Part shown: positions 30,041-45,749 of the stretch, in pieces
Numbering within the stretch: the first letter of the stretch is position 1
Layout of the letters: each line of letters starts with the position of its first letter
Assembly (NCBI GenBank): GCA_022385805.1
Contig: MU277677.1
Location: forward strand, 1 to 64,000
Source of the DNA: Pilatotrama ljubarskyi
Taxonomy: Eukaryota > Basidiomycota > Agaricomycetes > Polyporales > Polyporaceae
Direction: 5' to 3'
Length of the DNA stretch: 64,000 nucleotides
The notes under the pieces: generated by a model
The model's input: the letters and a program-made list of their open reading frames with translations, nothing else
Told to the model about the DNA's origin: nothing
The model's database searches: none
Position numbers and translations under genes: made by a program

Positions 30041-32604
30041 ACCTAGAGGGCGCGATCAGTATGCCCCGCGCATGCGCATCATCTGCAATAATGAATCACG
30101 CCTTCGTCAAAGAGGGCTAGGATATTCTGAGCATGAGATCGAAGGGCACACAGGAGACCAGCGCACCGCAGGCCTGTCAAGTGAGATATCGTCTCCCTGT
30201 GACGGGGCCACTATGGCCTGAGTATAGCACGTTGTCGTCATTGTCGACGTCGTTTGAGAGGACGTGCGCGCCTGGGGCCAGCACGTACCTCTCCGACGAT
30301 GCCGTGTGCGGTGTTCCAGCAGTGCTGCGGTGGCCACCGATAGAGGTTGGAAGCGCAGCTTGCAGGCAGTGCAGTACGTGTTCGTTCTGACCACCCCGAA
30401 AGACCCTAGGCCATAGACCGCGCCCGACTGAATGCCTGCGAACAGACGTGCTAGCTGAACAGGCTCGGGAGAGAATGTTATATGAAAGCGCTCCTTCGGT
30501 TGTATCACAGCTCTTCCCGAGTAAATAATAATGGCTAGCGTGCGATGGAGCTTCGCGAGGACTAGCTCTCAAGTAACCCTGAATGATCGCGGGAGGAGGT
30601 ACAACGCCTGCCATTTACTGTGCTCCCGGCCCAAGAAGTTCAAGAGATTCTTTGATACGGAGATCGACGTCCGCACGACTATTACAATACCCAGTGCCGT
30701 GCCCGGACAGGGTGAGCGGCATAGGGGCACCACCGCATTCAGGCCCGATAGTTTCGGCCGAGATCCCCAGCACGAAGGTATACCAATGCTCAGATGCTAG
30801 GAATCTAAGTACAAAGGCAATAGGGGCGACCAAGATACGTGCTGAACGTCGACAGTTTCGGCATCGTAAATGCTTGACAGGAAGGGAGGGGTGGTGTCGG
30901 GTGGCACTTCTCAACAAAACTCAGCTCTGGTGACCGCAGCTTCGACGTACGCTCTGAAGGACGTCTAGCTTGGGAACATTCGGCGATCCCGGTAATGTCT
31001 AAGGGGCCGCAATCGTTGATCTGGTATGCGACAACACGGAGGGAAGCTAGAGAGGCTCGTATGCTTGCACGGGCATATTAAATATTAAGGTTACTGTACG
31101 TTATGTACGCGAGGGGGTCAGGAAGTCCGATGAGTGTGGTCCAAGAAATTGGGAGAGCGTGTGCAGCCGCTGTGGGTGACTGGTGAATTAGTGAGCTTGA
31201 CCGCCGCAGCCCGGACAGTAATCGGCGATTTGAGGAGCTGGGTTACGGTGTTCAGACCCGGAGCATTAGACGATGTACTCTGTACTCACAATACTGCTGG
31301 GGATGCTGGCGGCTTTCAGACCGGAGGGATGTTCAGAATGCTTCCTGCATTGGGAAGTCCCGATGCGACTCACTATTGCTTGCAGCTCTGCTTGCAGGTG
31401 GCCCCGTGGCAGCTCTTCGGGTGCATTGGGCTGAACCTGCAGCGCGGGTTGTCGCATTTTACCTACAGGTTACCGATGGGACGTTAGAGGATACCGCGAT
31501 GCAAGGGCTTCCGTAAAAACCTCTTGGTCGGGCTGTTATATGAGGTTAAGTGACGATGTAAGAAAGAATCGTTCAATAGGTGCTCACCATGGGATAAACA
31601 TGACCGCATTTCTCGTAGACGTAGCAGACTCTAATGCGAAGGTGAGTGCATTGATGTGAGTCATGGGAGAGCTAATACGCACTGGCGAAGGTAGCACATC
31701 GTACAAAGACGGTTGAGTGAGTAGGCAGGGCGAATGTGCTGAGTACTCGGATTGTGAGGTGGTGCGATGACCAGCCAGCCTCACAGCGACACGCATTTAT
31801 ACTTCCCGAAGGAAGGTGAGACCTCACCAGTAATTAGGGGCGGAAGGGATTGCATGACCCCGGGCATACAGACGACAAGGTGAGATGATGTTCAGTCTCT
31901 ACTAGGTGAACGCAAGACGCAAGCAGGCTTCCACAGGATCATACATGTGAGAAGTCGTTTACGGGCGCAGATTACCATAGATAGATAGGGGTGGCCCAAG
32001 TGGGTGCGTGCGCTCGAGGAAGACGCAGGGAGCCCTTCCCAGGAGAAGGAGGCCTTTGGATCATCATTGCACCTTTCGATGAGCACACGAGCTCCAGAGC
32101 TTGATGTCCCACATCATCGTTAGCATATGGGATGCCGTTCACCGCCTGTTAACCCTCGAGAGCCGATAGCGCACCCGCGCAGGAGCTCCGGTCGGGGAGG
32201 GCGGGACGCTTGGTCGCGACCAGCAGGTCGGATGTTCGGAAAACCTAGATCCAGGCATCAGAATGCAGCCAATTTCCCGTAAATCGGAACAGGTTTCAGC
32301 GGTGGGGCTTGCATGGGCACTAGAGAGCTACGCTGGTGAAGACCCAACAGAAATCGCGGGAGGGAGGGGAGGAACATAGCAAAGCAACGACGGGCGCTCG
32401 GAGGACTTCCTCCTGAGTCCCGATTAGGCAGCCGCCACATGGGTGGAAAGCTGTGCAAGTACAGAGCTATGAATTACCAGTACGACTTGTCTGACCTCCG
32501 ACGCCCGTGAGACATTCGTCTCCGACTTGTGAGTACAAGGATCTCCTGGATCATGGATGGCATTCCATGCTTAAAACATCCCTGAGCAGTGGCTATCGTT
32601 ACGC
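30041..32604. other. Gene-poor stretch
   Basis: 2.6 kb with no supportable gene. Open frames such as 31134-31487 (+) lack family signatures, spliceable neighbours and codon bias like the nearby real genes. Possibly decayed sequence or regulatory/intergenic space. Confidence 0.45.
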
Positions 32605-33188
32605 ATGGGAAAGAAGCACAAGTCCTTCGTCGAAAGTAAGGTGAGCGAGGTCCCCGGGATCCGTTCTTGCAATTTCCCGCATCATGAGGGCCTGATGCTA
32701 ATCTGAACACCGACTCTCAGGATGTTGCGGTAGAACTAGCGAAAAGCGTGGCAGATGTCGAAGAACAGAAGGCCAAAAGGAAGGTTGAATTACATCACAA
32801 CAAGGTAGCGTGCACGGCGGGCCTGCCGGTTCGAGTCAACAACATCATGACATGACACACTTACCTGTGCTCTTATGCGCCTAACAGGTATCTGCCCTGA
32901 AAACTCGTCCTCAAGAAAAGGGCGGGACGTCATCGAAAGCGAGATTAGTGCGCGATTGATGTCCAATCTGCGCGCCGGCTGTGATGCTTACCTCAAGTTC
33001 CTCAGGAGCGTGCAAAAGCCGCCGTTGCAGCGAAGGCCGCACGCGCCAAAAAAGAGAAGGCCAAGCTCCGGAAGAAAGGTCGTAGCTCCGTTGGGGATGG
33101 GGACACCTCCGAGTCGCAGTCAAAGCCGCAAGAGAGCCCACAGAAGAGCGGCGGAGAAGCCAAGAAGAAGCGAGTCACGTTCGGTTAA
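32605..33188 (+). CDS. Small Lys/Ala-rich protein, 120 aa
   Basis: Exons 32605-32640, 32721-32804, 32888-32947 and 33006-33188 join in phase to 120 residues; none is long enough to stand out alone. The protein begins MGKKHKSFVES, has a charged helical middle (EEQKAKRKVELHHNK) and an Ala/Lys-rich helix (RAKAAVAAKAARAKKEKAKL). It ends in a Ser/Gln-rich segment and the basic tail AKKKRVTFG. Composition suggests a nucleolar or nucleic-acid-binding protein. The KKRVTF-like end resembles that of fungal ribosome-assembly factor Loc1, but this is a weak likeness and no assignment is made. All four exons have canonical GT-AG boundaries. Confidence 0.6.
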
Positions 33189-33365
33189 TCTTGTGTACCA
33201 AGTTCCGTCGAATTGGTACCTCCTGCTCTACCTGGATATCAATGGACTTTGGTCGCACCCGTCCGTGCAATGCTTGCAAAACGGTTCATGTACCACCCTT
33301 CGTCGCCACGACACGTGCAATCACTCTCCGGCGGCGCTGCTTCCGACACAGCTTCGAGCGGTCCG

Positions 33366-33739
33366 AGGACCCCCGACAATCAGTGGGTATGCCTGATCTT
33401 AGTCCGGACGGAACAGGCCTTTTCGGAGGGCTTATGCCTGTGCCAGTCCGGACAAATTGGCATTTTAGCGCCCAAACGCCTGTGGCGAAGTCCGGACATT
33501 GAGGCAGGATTCGGGGGTCCGGGAGGCCGGGACGGAGCATTAGGCGCCCGCCTGACCGGCGGACCGCCGGCCTGTGCCGTTAGCGCCCGCTCATCCGGAC
33601 GTTTTTGATCCAAAAAAAGGGCCTACGCCTGTGCCAGTCCGGACAAATTTGGGCGCTTATGATGCCTGTTCCCTACGGACGTTTTGGCCAAAATCGCGAG
33701 ACCCCGGATCAGGCCTCCTCACCCATTGTCGGGGGTCCT
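33366..33739. mobile_element. hAT-like MITE, 374 bp
   Basis: A perfect 15-bp terminal inverted repeat AGGACCCCCGACAAT (33366-33380; inverted at 33725-33739) is flanked by an exact 8-bp direct repeat GCGGTCCG (33358-33365 and 33740-33747). An 8-bp target duplication with short inverted repeats is the mark of hAT elements. Inside are repeated words built on gtccggac and two copies of gcctgtgccagtccggac. No coding capacity, so non-autonomous. Confidence 0.8.
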
Positions 33740-33747
33740 GCGGTCCG

Positions 33748-35076
33748 CGGCCGCCCATGATGCTCGCCGCGGACCTTTCCGAGCGTTTATTGGTCTCCTA
33801 TTGGAGCAAGATGATTATCCTGGAACACGCTCCGGTATGCTTTGCTTCGTGAATTACACTACTCAGTGTTGTGTGTCTGGATAGGTTCACGCTGTCGCTG
33901 TGAACTAACGCTGGAGTAGATGCGCCATCCTTCCACTGATCTGCCGGTCGGGAGTGTGATGACGGATGATGTCAAAACGTCTGGGTCGACCATTCTAGCT
34001 TCTGGAGGCTCGCGTCAAGGCTCTCAGGCCCGCAGGTTCACGGTACGAATACCAAGACAGGTGCTTGCGCCGAACTTGAGGCAAGTCAGCGTGGCGACGG
34101 GCAATGTGGACTTAACCATATATGGTATGAGGACCACCGTGGATTCATGGATTTGCGGTCTCTCCGGCAAGTAAACTTCTCACCCCGTTCGAACCAGGAA
34201 CGCGCGAGAGGCAGTGCTGCTGGCCGCAATTCACACAAGCGTGGACGCAGTCCAAGGTTCGGCGCCACGCCCTCCGGTCATTCACGCTGAGTCGGCATAT
34301 TATACCACTCTGAGACCGATTCGCAAGTGGGGAATGTCGCATGATCGCGCATATTCAGCCGCAATGATATGAAGACACTCATTCGTTGGTACCCTTGCCC
34401 CGGAACCGTTTTGACGACGCATGGCGATCTCGACGTCCCGGCTTCGCGGGCTCCTCTTGGGGTGTGCTCATCATGAATATGGTCGCTGACCAGTGCCAAA
34501 AATCATGCCACGCAATACGTATTGGTCGTTCCAGGTGCAGCAGAGTAATCTCGCCCTTCATGTAAGAGGATGTCGTATCCGCAGCGATGAGGACCCCCAT
34601 GCGCTCTGCGCCTGCATTGTGGTCTTGACGGTGTGCTGGTGGTCTCGGACGATGTGACGCTATCAGCCGCCCTACTGTAGCTTGCACACGCACTCCTCAT
34701 TCATCACACAGCGGCCATTTGCTACTGATACGCCACTGAGATTACTCGACACACTCCATCGCGCACTCACCCTTCATATCCGCCCCGGCGATACGCCTGC
34801 GCTCTCGAGACACGCTCTCAAAGTCAAACGCATGGTCTATCGTGTTCTCGATACGACGGTTTTCGGGAGCTACTTACCAGAACCACATTGTGTCATATGT
34901 AATATCTCAGGCTGCCGTAGGATCGAGGAGTTCAAACTATTCCTGACTAAAAGTGTACATCCCACTGGCATAAGCCTTATTGGCCAACGGGCTAGAGGCT
35001 GTTACGGACAGTCCGGCGTATCCTGACTAGTGACTAGCATAACGAGCATAAAATAGTATGAACGCCAGATGCAACA
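33748..35076. other. Gene-poor stretch
   Basis: 1.3 kb without a supportable gene. An 84-codon frame at 33920-34174 (+) and frames at 34379-35026 have no recognisable features. Confidence 0.45.
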
Positions 35077-37130
35077 TCAGTAGCCTACTCCCACCGTACC
35101 CTGGCTCTGCGCCTGTGGCATCTCTTCATCGTCATCTAGATCACGCAACCACCCGTTGTAATCGACGTCCCTCTCCAAAAGTTCGCTGACCCGATCCACC
35201 TGGCCCTCCACGTCGAACTGCGAGTTGTACCCCATTCCGAAGACGCCGCTGCTCCCGCGTATCAGGCCTTGTGCCTGGCTCTGCCTATGGCTACCCCCGC
35301 CTAGGAACGGGTCATCATCGTTGGCGCTAGGACGCTGCGATGACACGAACGCCGGGACAAACGCGCCAGGATTCTGCGTGAAGAGCGGTGATACGGGTGA
35401 TCGTTGTAGGACTGAGGCAGAGTCGGATGACCCCGATGCAGGAGAGGAAAAATACGTCTTCGTCGGGGACGGTTCGCGCTCGTCCACCGTCAACGCAGGG
35501 AGCTCCGTCTCTCCTTCGAGCTGTTCGTTCCGGTCCTTCTTCGGTGCTGCGTTGTTCTTGTCGTAAGGGGTGTTCTTCCGAGAAGGAGGACGAGGGCGGG
35601 GCTTCGAGCGGCGTGACGAGGCGAGCAACTCGGTCAGGGTTGGTAACGGATGAGGGTCCGGTGTCGTCGGAACTGGGAGCCCCTTTGCGTTACCTAACCC
35701 TTTGTGTCTTGACACGGGGGTGACAGGCACGTTCAGCGGAGAGGTTGCAGGCGGGGGTGTCGAGGGCGGCACTGGCTGCGGACCGCTCGAAATAGGCTCT
35801 TGTTCCAGAAAAGGCTCTATGCGCGCTTTCTTGGGCAGCGGGGCTCTGGGGCGCGACGGTTGTGAGACATCCATACCGTCTTCACGTGGAGAATTAGGGG
35901 TCCGAGCGCGCTTCAACGGTCTTCGCTCTGGCGAAGCGGCGGGTGCGCTCGAGGACGCTTGTGGCGAATCTCGGCGTTGTGGCCGAGACGGGTTGAACGA
36001 CTTCGAGGACATGGGTGACTGCGGTGAAGATGGCGGAGGCGAGCAGGGTGCAATAGGCGCAGGCTTCTGGCGTCTAGAATTGAGGGGCGGTGTCGATGTC
36101 TGCAATTGGGATGGGAACGAAGGGGGGAGGAACGACTGGCGGAAAAGTATGAGTAAGGACTGGCATGTTGCAGCAAGTAGGGACGACGGACAAGTTCTGG
36201 TACCTCCGCAATCTGGGGAAGGTCATGGTTCTGATGTTCTTCGGGCAGTTCCCCCCCTAAGCTGAGGTTGGGTGGCTCCGAAAGCACTGCACCAGGAGCG
36301 TTTGACGTGTGGTCCCGAGTCGGGGGTGATGGTGGTCGCGCCGGAGGGGTAGCCTTCGGTTTGGGAACCACGGCGCGATCTCCCTTCGCGCTTGTAACGC
36401 TCGAACGCTTCACAACGCGGAAACTTAGCGATGTCTGCACCTTCTCACCGGATGCGAGCGGCTCCTTCGTCTTCGCCCTAGCCTTGTCAGCCTTAGGAAG
36501 CTGGGAGAGGTCGACTGCGCTTATGGATGCTGATGCGTCTTCAGGCTCTGTAGCCACTTCAGCTTGCCAGCGCTCGACCTTCTCTCGAATGATGTCCGCT
36601 TTCGTGGGCAAAGACGCGGGACGAGGCGACGATCGCTCTGGCTGCTCGTCTGCAGGCTGTGGCCAGTACTTGGATGTCCGCATCGACTTGATGGGTCTTG
36701 ACTTGAGATTATTGTCCCGCGTATTGGCGGCATCCTCCCATCCCTTCTCGTGTTGAATCCACTCCTGCTCCGTTTCTGGGTAGACCCACTGGAAATCGTC
36801 GCCGACCTCCCTCTTCCGCCGGTCTCCCATCCTGACTCCGGGCGCTACCCCAGCATATCTTCGACTTGTGCATACAAGCTGCGTCACCCGCGAGACGTGG
36901 CCCCACTTGGGATGCGTAGTGTCGCCTCCGGCGACCTCCAAGGCGTGGCTGATCCGGCTCTTCCAGGCTGCTGTGCGAGCTTCTGAAGACGGCGACGACG
37001 GGCGTGAAGCGGCACATAACTCTTCCGGAAGTGCAATATAGTTGGCGTGCATACATTCTACTAGCTCTGCGAGGCTGACTTCTGGAGCAGGCACAGAAGA
37101 CGAACTTGAGGACGAGGACAAGACCTCCAT
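35077..37130 (-). CDS. Unrecognised, probably nuclear protein, 661 aa
   Basis: Exons 37130-36204 and 36135-35077 join in phase to 661 residues. Residues 20-150 look ordered (VSLAELVECMHANYIALPEE, HPKWGHVSRVTQLVCTSRR,  DFQWVYPETEQEWIQHEKGW). The rest is rich in Pro, Ser, Lys and Arg with several basic clusters (RRPLKRAR, LPKKARIEP, SRRSKPRPR), and it ends with an acidic segment (ERDVDYNGWLRDLDDDEE). No known domain was found. The composition suggests a chromatin or transcription-associated protein. It is encoded just downstream of shugoshin on the same strand, 630 bp away. Confidence 0.75.
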
Positions 37131-37761
37131 AGTGAAGGACAGGCCGAGTCTATTATCCACTAAACTTGCTGCTGGCGAACGAGACTTATATCCAAGAATG
37201 GCGCTGCCAGGATGGGTTTGTCGAAGCGCAGGACAAGACTGGCCAAGATGAAGTCGAGAAGCAAGCCCGAGCCGTGGCTCGCTCGTCGCTGGACTTGAGC
37301 TCGGAGTTCGTTGAGCCTGCAGGCTCGCAGCCACACATACTAAGCGCACTAGGCCGGAAATGGTATGTCGAACATTACGTAATGGCACGCAGCATGGGCG
37401 CCTGTGCAGCTGATTCAAGCAGTTGTGCACCGATTCCCTCGACCGTGGCCACGGTCTTCGCAGCTCTACAATGCAGACAACGTAATATATACAGTGTATG
37501 TAGCGAATAACTCAAAGAGCATGAGTGGACAGTAATCGTCCGCCAGTCGTACTTATGATACATATGATACAGTGGTTGGTACGTCCTGCTTGCATGCGAG
37601 GTCATGGCAAGGCTAGAATTAGAAACATATCGCAAAGACGCAATAAGTCAAAATAGAGGTCTCGCAGATCATCATAGGTATCGTAGAAGTCATCATCATA
37701 GCCATAACGTCGTCGCGAACACGACAATCACTAGGGCGTCGCGTCCACCGGGGTTCCAGCT
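37131..37761. other. Intergenic, upstream of 661-aa gene
   Basis: 630 bp holding the shugoshin 3' end and the promoter of the next minus-strand gene. Nothing else seen. Confidence 0.55.
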
Positions 37762-39684
37762 CTATACAGCCATGCTGTGGCGCCGAACATCATCACCTTC
37801 GACCCTGCGTGAGCTTGATGCGTGCACGCTCCGTCGACGACTGTCGACATTCGCCCATGCACCGGCGCGAAGACCACCGTACTCTGCGTCCGCCTGTGCG
37901 CCTTCGCTCTCCTCGTCGTCCGGAGGTACATATGCCCGGGACTTCTTGCGCTTCACTGTGCCGGTCGGGGGCGCCTCGACGTCCGCATCAGCAGAGTGCG
38001 ACGAAGACGACCTAGAGGAGATCGGCGGAGCATCCTCATGTGCAACTGAACTGCGCTTTGAGACCGCCGGCGGAGGGGCCGGATCCGGCTTTCGCATTTT
38101 GCTGCGCAATGGTTTAGCAACCACAAGATGTGCAGACGGAATCAGGTACGTACGTGTTCAATTTGGGTTCCGCATAGTTGATGCTCTTGCGCACGCGCCG
38201 TTCACGCCCGCCGGCGAGAGGTTCCGGGTCTGTCTGAGGCGTTTCTGCGACAGGGCTCGATGACCGAGGCGTGGGGAGGTGAGACGAGGGTTTCGATGAG
38301 GGTGCGGGTGTCGTCGCGGGTGTTGATAGGAAGTTGCGCGTGGAACCACTCGTAACACTAGTGGAGGTTGCAGAAGTGGGCACATCGACATCAGGTGTGC
38401 GGCGCCGCTCATGATCTATAGAATGTCAATACCATCCATGCAGTGATACGTATAAGCGACGCACCAGACGTGGTATCGAGCGGTGGCAGGGCACTCCGGT
38501 TGGCTTGAGAGTTCGTCACGTCTTTAAACCTCGACTTGCTGCCTTCGGGCATGTCAGTCGGATCTTCGACCGCTCGCTGCTTCTTGCGTTCGCGTGGCCT
38601 CACGACGTCTGGCGCTGGATTGCCGTCTCGCTCGTGTGCATGTTCGCTCTCCTTCTCCCTCTTCTCTCGTCGCTTGGTGACCGCTTGTAGGATAGCCTCC
38701 ACCTCATCCTCATCGGGTTCGGCGGGAAGCCCTTCTTCCTCCAAAGCGTCGCGCAAGGGCGACTCGGGGACCGGACTCGGCGGTCGACTGAGGCTATCTG
38801 TTGTGACTGCAGTGATGGATACGCTCGTAAGCAGGCCGCTCTGCCTCCGCGTGGGTCGTCGCTTGCCGGTCTTGCCCAATTGTTCCTCAAAATCTATATG
38901 TACTGTGTCCACCGCAAGTGGGGACGCTGCCTTCTGGGAAGGCAGAGGTAGACGACTGGAGCTGGACGACCGAGACTTGGTCTTGCGCTTGCGCGGTAGC
39001 GACGGGCTAGACTCCGCCTCCGCGTCGGCCTCCGGGTCTTCTGGAGAGGAGGCGTTGTTCTCGTCGTCCTCGATGATGCCGGGCACTGTGGGTGGTTTCG
39101 CGAGCCGATTCGGGGGTGGGGAGACGTTCGGGTCAGGGATCGGACGTCGAGCACGAGGAGGTGGAGGGTGGCTTTCTGGCGTGGGCGACCGGGAGTGTGG
39201 TACTCCCCAAGACTTGCGGATGAGCCCTAGCTGCTTCATGAGAGTGTGTGTCTGCGGAACGTTAGGCATTGCAGCCAGTGAGACAGGGAGTGGACGAACA
39301 GCAGATTCTGTATCCGCCAAGATCCTCCGTGACTTCTCTTTCTCCTTCTTCAGCTGGGTCGTGAGGGCGATCTCCGAGGCCCGCAGACGGAGATTCTCGA
39401 CGTAGAGGGTAGATATCTGAGCATTGAGTTCTTCGATCCGCGCGCTCAGCGTACTGTTCAACCTGCCCCATGCATGCGTCAACTTTCTGAGTATATGACA
39501 TGCGGCGCAAACATACTTGGTGATGTGCTTGTTGGCGAGGAGAAACTTCTTCTTGACTACGGTGGATCCACCAAATGAGTGTGAGAGATGGAGACGGTGA
39601 GGTCGGGCACGCACAGTTCTCGAATTCTAGGAGGGTGTCATTCTGCCTCGACTCAATAGATACGCGCGATTGTCTTCTGCTCAT
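37762..39684 (-). CDS. sgo1: Shugoshin, 569 aa
   Basis: Exons 39684-39615, 39556-39517, 39462-38465, 38415-38154, 38101-37762 join in phase to 569 residues. The N-terminal coiled coil typical of shugoshin (FENFKKKFLLANKHITKLNS, RIEELNAQISTLYVENLRL) is the PP2A-B' binding and dimerisation region. The middle is long and disordered. The C-terminal SGO basic motif reads RRVRKSINYAEPKLNT followed across an intron by KMRKPD; this motif binds phosphorylated histone H2A at centromeres. Shugoshin protects centromeric cohesin from cleavage. Both diagnostic motifs are intact only when the model is spliced as given. It is divergent from the Prp4 kinase gene with 302 bp between the start codons. Whether this is an Sgo1 or Sgo2 type cannot be told; most basidiomycetes have one. 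Confidence 0.93.
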
Positions 39685-39986
39685 CACTTCCGGCGGTGAG
39701 CAGGGTGTCGAGGGCGTCGCGGGCTCGTGGTCGTCGTGGTCGATGTTGCGGAATGTGGCTCGGTGCTTGTTCGACTTCTCTCGGCCACGCGACGCGGTGC
39801 ACTTCATTCCGGCCACTTGGTTCGGCTCAAGGAATGCAAGCCGAACCAAACACGCATAGCCTTTGTAGGCCCTGACTTAAGGCTTGTTCGCTCACCACCA
39901 TCTCCGTCACCGCCGTACTCAGCGACAACGAGCTCTTTCTTGTCATCGTGCGGTGCCCCGTAAACCACAATCACGCATTGTACGAC

Positions 39987-42670
<2,684 letters not shown>

Positions 42671-43329
42671 TCTCCACACTCGCTTGCCGGCATTCGCGGT
42701 TTGTGAGGGTGGCGCCCCAGTCCTCCCATTCGCCAGTACTCCGCTGGCAAGAACAAGTACCTCGCTGTGTACGTCTGGATCTGTCTGCAGAGCACCTCGA
42801 GGCTTGCACGTATGTAATAGTAGAGCAAGATGGACACTATCAGAACACAAGTGTTGCAACCGCTTGCATCGAGACCGACTGACCCCAAGCCCGGAAGCCT
42901 GTGGCGCAGATGCCAAGGACGTTCGCCCCGCTCGGCCGCTGTCAGCTGTGCCTCTGGACTTGCTCAGCGAATCACGCACACGGTTGAGCAAGCACCCGGG
43001 GCCCGTAAAGCCTCACGGAGAGCGGATGATGACATTCAGGGTCAAAGCTCGTCAGGTGAGCATTCACAGTTCGAGCGCCGATACGATCGAATGCTTCGCC
43101 GGGGTCACGGTATCCTACCCAGGCCAGTATGGCGCAGCGCTCCGCGCCCTCAACGAGACAGCGTGAACACTGGGCTCCTTGACCACTCCTCAGTCGGTCT
43201 CGTTGCTTGCCGGAACAACCGTACTGCCTTGATCGTCTATCAGGCGGGGGGATGTCAGGCCCATATAATAACCACCCCGGCCCCGCCAGGAGGCTGCAAG
43301 GCGTATCCGCCCACATATCCCCTCCTGAC
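42671..43329. other. Intergenic between prp4 and first cyclase gene
   Basis: About 660 bp. Open frames on both strands are short and without signature. No repeat seen. Confidence 0.55.
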
Positions 43330-44991
43330 ATGTCTTCTGAGCGCGCACTGCCTACTTTTGACGAGCTGCCCAAGTTTAAGGACTTCTCAGGCTGCGCCTG
43401 GGAGGTCTGGGGTAAAGACGATCAGCTCGGTACCGTGAACCTCTTGACGGATGAGCTGGTCAAAGAGGCATCTAAGGAGATCAAGTAAGATCTCGCGTCG
43501 TCTATCCATCGTGGCTCAATACTAACGACTTTGCAGGACTGGGAAGGCAATCGGCTTGAACTGGTCGGTAGCATCGCCTATCTCCGTGTATGTCCGGCCT
43601 ACTCACCATACGTTGAAGGCCGATCAATTTCCCCGCGAAGGTATGCGCGCTCCGTGCTGCAAGCCCCATATCGAGACTGATCTCCAGCTGTTGTAGCCCG
43701 CCTTCCACCGCAAGCCGCCGACTCACGAGATCATTGATTTCCCTGAATTCGGCGCCGTCAATGACGATATCCTTCACATCGTAAGTCTGTTTGCCCGAGT
43801 ACAATAGGACGCCCCGCTGACTCGTTCGTGTTGTAGAATACTCAGTCTGGTACCCAATGGGACGGGCTCAAGCACTTCGGCTTGTTGCATCACGGCCTCT
43901 TCTACCAAGGGTAGCTCTCTTTTCCATGGCGGCCAACATGATGACCGACCACTCCACACAGAACGCCGGCGAGCTTCTTCAAGAGAGGTAATCTGGGTGT
44001 GACAAATCCCACGGACGTCGACCCCGAATTGATCAAGTACGGCATTCACAGTATGTCCTTTCCTGTATGATATACCATCGCATAGGCTCACAACTGCCGT
44101 TGTGACCCACGCAGACTGGGCGCAGCATGGTATTTGCGGCCGCGGCGTGCTCCTGGACTTGGTCAAGTTCTATACTGAAGCGCACGGGAAGCTGCCCTAC
44201 GACCCATTCACGTCACACCCCATTCCGCTTGCGGACATCCTAGAGTGCGCCAAGAAGCAAGCAGTTACGTTCCGCCGCGGCGATATCCTCATCCTTCGCG
44301 TTGGTTTCATGCTTCGCTTCAACGGCGCTACCGAGGAGGAACGTACTGCCTTGGGTGAAAAGCCCGAGACCTTGTGGGTTCTCTTCTCTTTTCGATCCAC
44401 ACGGGCGTTTGATTGAATGCCATTCAGTGCTGGCATTGAACAGACGGAAGATATGAAGCGATTCCTTTGGTACATGAGCCCGCGATGCTTCTGCGAGAGA
44501 TCCGTCGTTGACGGCATTCACAGGGACAACCACTTCGCTGCCGTCGCCTCTGACCAGCCTGCTCTTGAGGTGACTACTGTGCCGTACCTTGTTCCTAGAT
44601 CAATTGACTAAGACTGTGCAGCGTTGGCCCCCTCCGGAGGGCGTTGCACACCTGCACTCGACCATCCTTGGGTATGTCATGCAATGCACTTGCGTGGCAA
44701 CTTACCTCACCTTTCTGACCGTGCAGGCTGTGGGGCATGCCCATCGGCGAGTTCTTTGACCTCGAGGCGCTGTCGAAGCATTGCGCCGAGACAGGCCGCT
44801 ACACCTTCTTCTTCTCGTCCTGGCCGCTGAACGTGTAGGTCTCGACGTACTCATGAGTTCAGTATGGTACTGAAAATGTCTGCCGACAGCCTCGGCGGTG
44901 TCGCGAGCCCTCCCAACGCAGCCGTAAGTGCTCGCTTCGCTTCCACCACGTTGCAACCTCTGACTTCATATGAATCCAGGCCTATTTCTGA
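43330..44991 (+). CDS. Cyclase-family metal-dependent hydrolase, copy 1, 333 aa
   Basis: Thirteen exons: 43330-43484, 43537-43563, 43619-43640, 43697-43780, 43837-43910, 43962-44050, 44115-44373, 44428-44469, 44524-44569, 44622-44671, 44727-44834, 44890-44923, 44980-44991. They join in phase to 333 residues. The family (PF04199-like, kynurenine formamidase relatives) is shown by the metal-site segment NTQSGTQWDGLKHFG, WAQHGICGRGVLLDLVKFY, FRRGDILILRVGF, DNHFAAVASDQPALE and the end LGGVASPPNAAAYF. Members hydrolyse amide or ester bonds of cyclic or aromatic substrates; the substrate here is unknown. No signal peptide, so cytosolic. Exon 2's donor is GTCGGT, supported by the paralogue. The last exon is only 12 nt. 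Confidence 0.92.
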
Positions 44992-45749
44992 TCGTTTTCC
45001 TGCATGCACCCGTGGCACTATACAGGAAAATGCTCGCGCTCATTTTGGATGGAAGTTATGTAAAGTAGGCATTGGAATTCAAGGTCTTCCCTCTGACGCT
45101 CTAGGTATCTGGGGCCACGGCAGCGTGCAGGTGAGTTTTTCATGAGTGAGGAATTGGGTTACGCCAACATGGACGAGACACAATCACCCTCATTTTATGA
45201 GCTGGGATCCCGTTGCATCCAATCTGTGTCTTCCCTGCCCTGCAAACAATGCTCGGAATCATGAGGCACCACTTCGCTTGTCGTCCTTCCGTGAGTACGG
45301 CGATGTGCTGCTCTGGGGAGGATTCTCAGCGGCCCGTGAGCACCAACTCGGCATGTTGTGCGGCTCAGGGTGGACTTTCTCTCGAGTACTCTGCATCGCC
45401 CCGTGTCATGAGTGCGATGTTGCAGCGCACGATCAACACATGCGGCCTGCGGAATTGATATCTTGGAATCCCAGAAGATGCTGACCTTCGTTTTTGTGCA
45501 TATCGGAGCGGATCTCCTTCTCAACTTTAGATCACGGAAGGCATTCCTGCAGTACCTGGTTGCAAATAGTCGCATAGTCAATCACGCATATAGTGCCCGG
45601 GCCGCTTTCGATCCCATGAGATGTCGGAATGGAAGCTCAATAGGAAGTGGACGGCAGCTGTGTTATCTATATAATAGGTGCGGAGTTCCGCTGGTTGGGA
45701 TTGCGAGCCCGTCCCCCACTCACTCCCCAGAGTCACCACAGCCTCCGCG
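44992..45749. other. Intergenic between tandem cyclase genes
   Basis: About 760 bp, presumably 3' end of copy 1 and promoter of copy 2. No further gene copy or fragment seen. Confidence 0.55.

Noticed and set aside
31134..31487. 117-codon + frame in a gene-poor stretch
   Set aside because: No splice partners, domain or codon bias comparable with neighbouring real genes.
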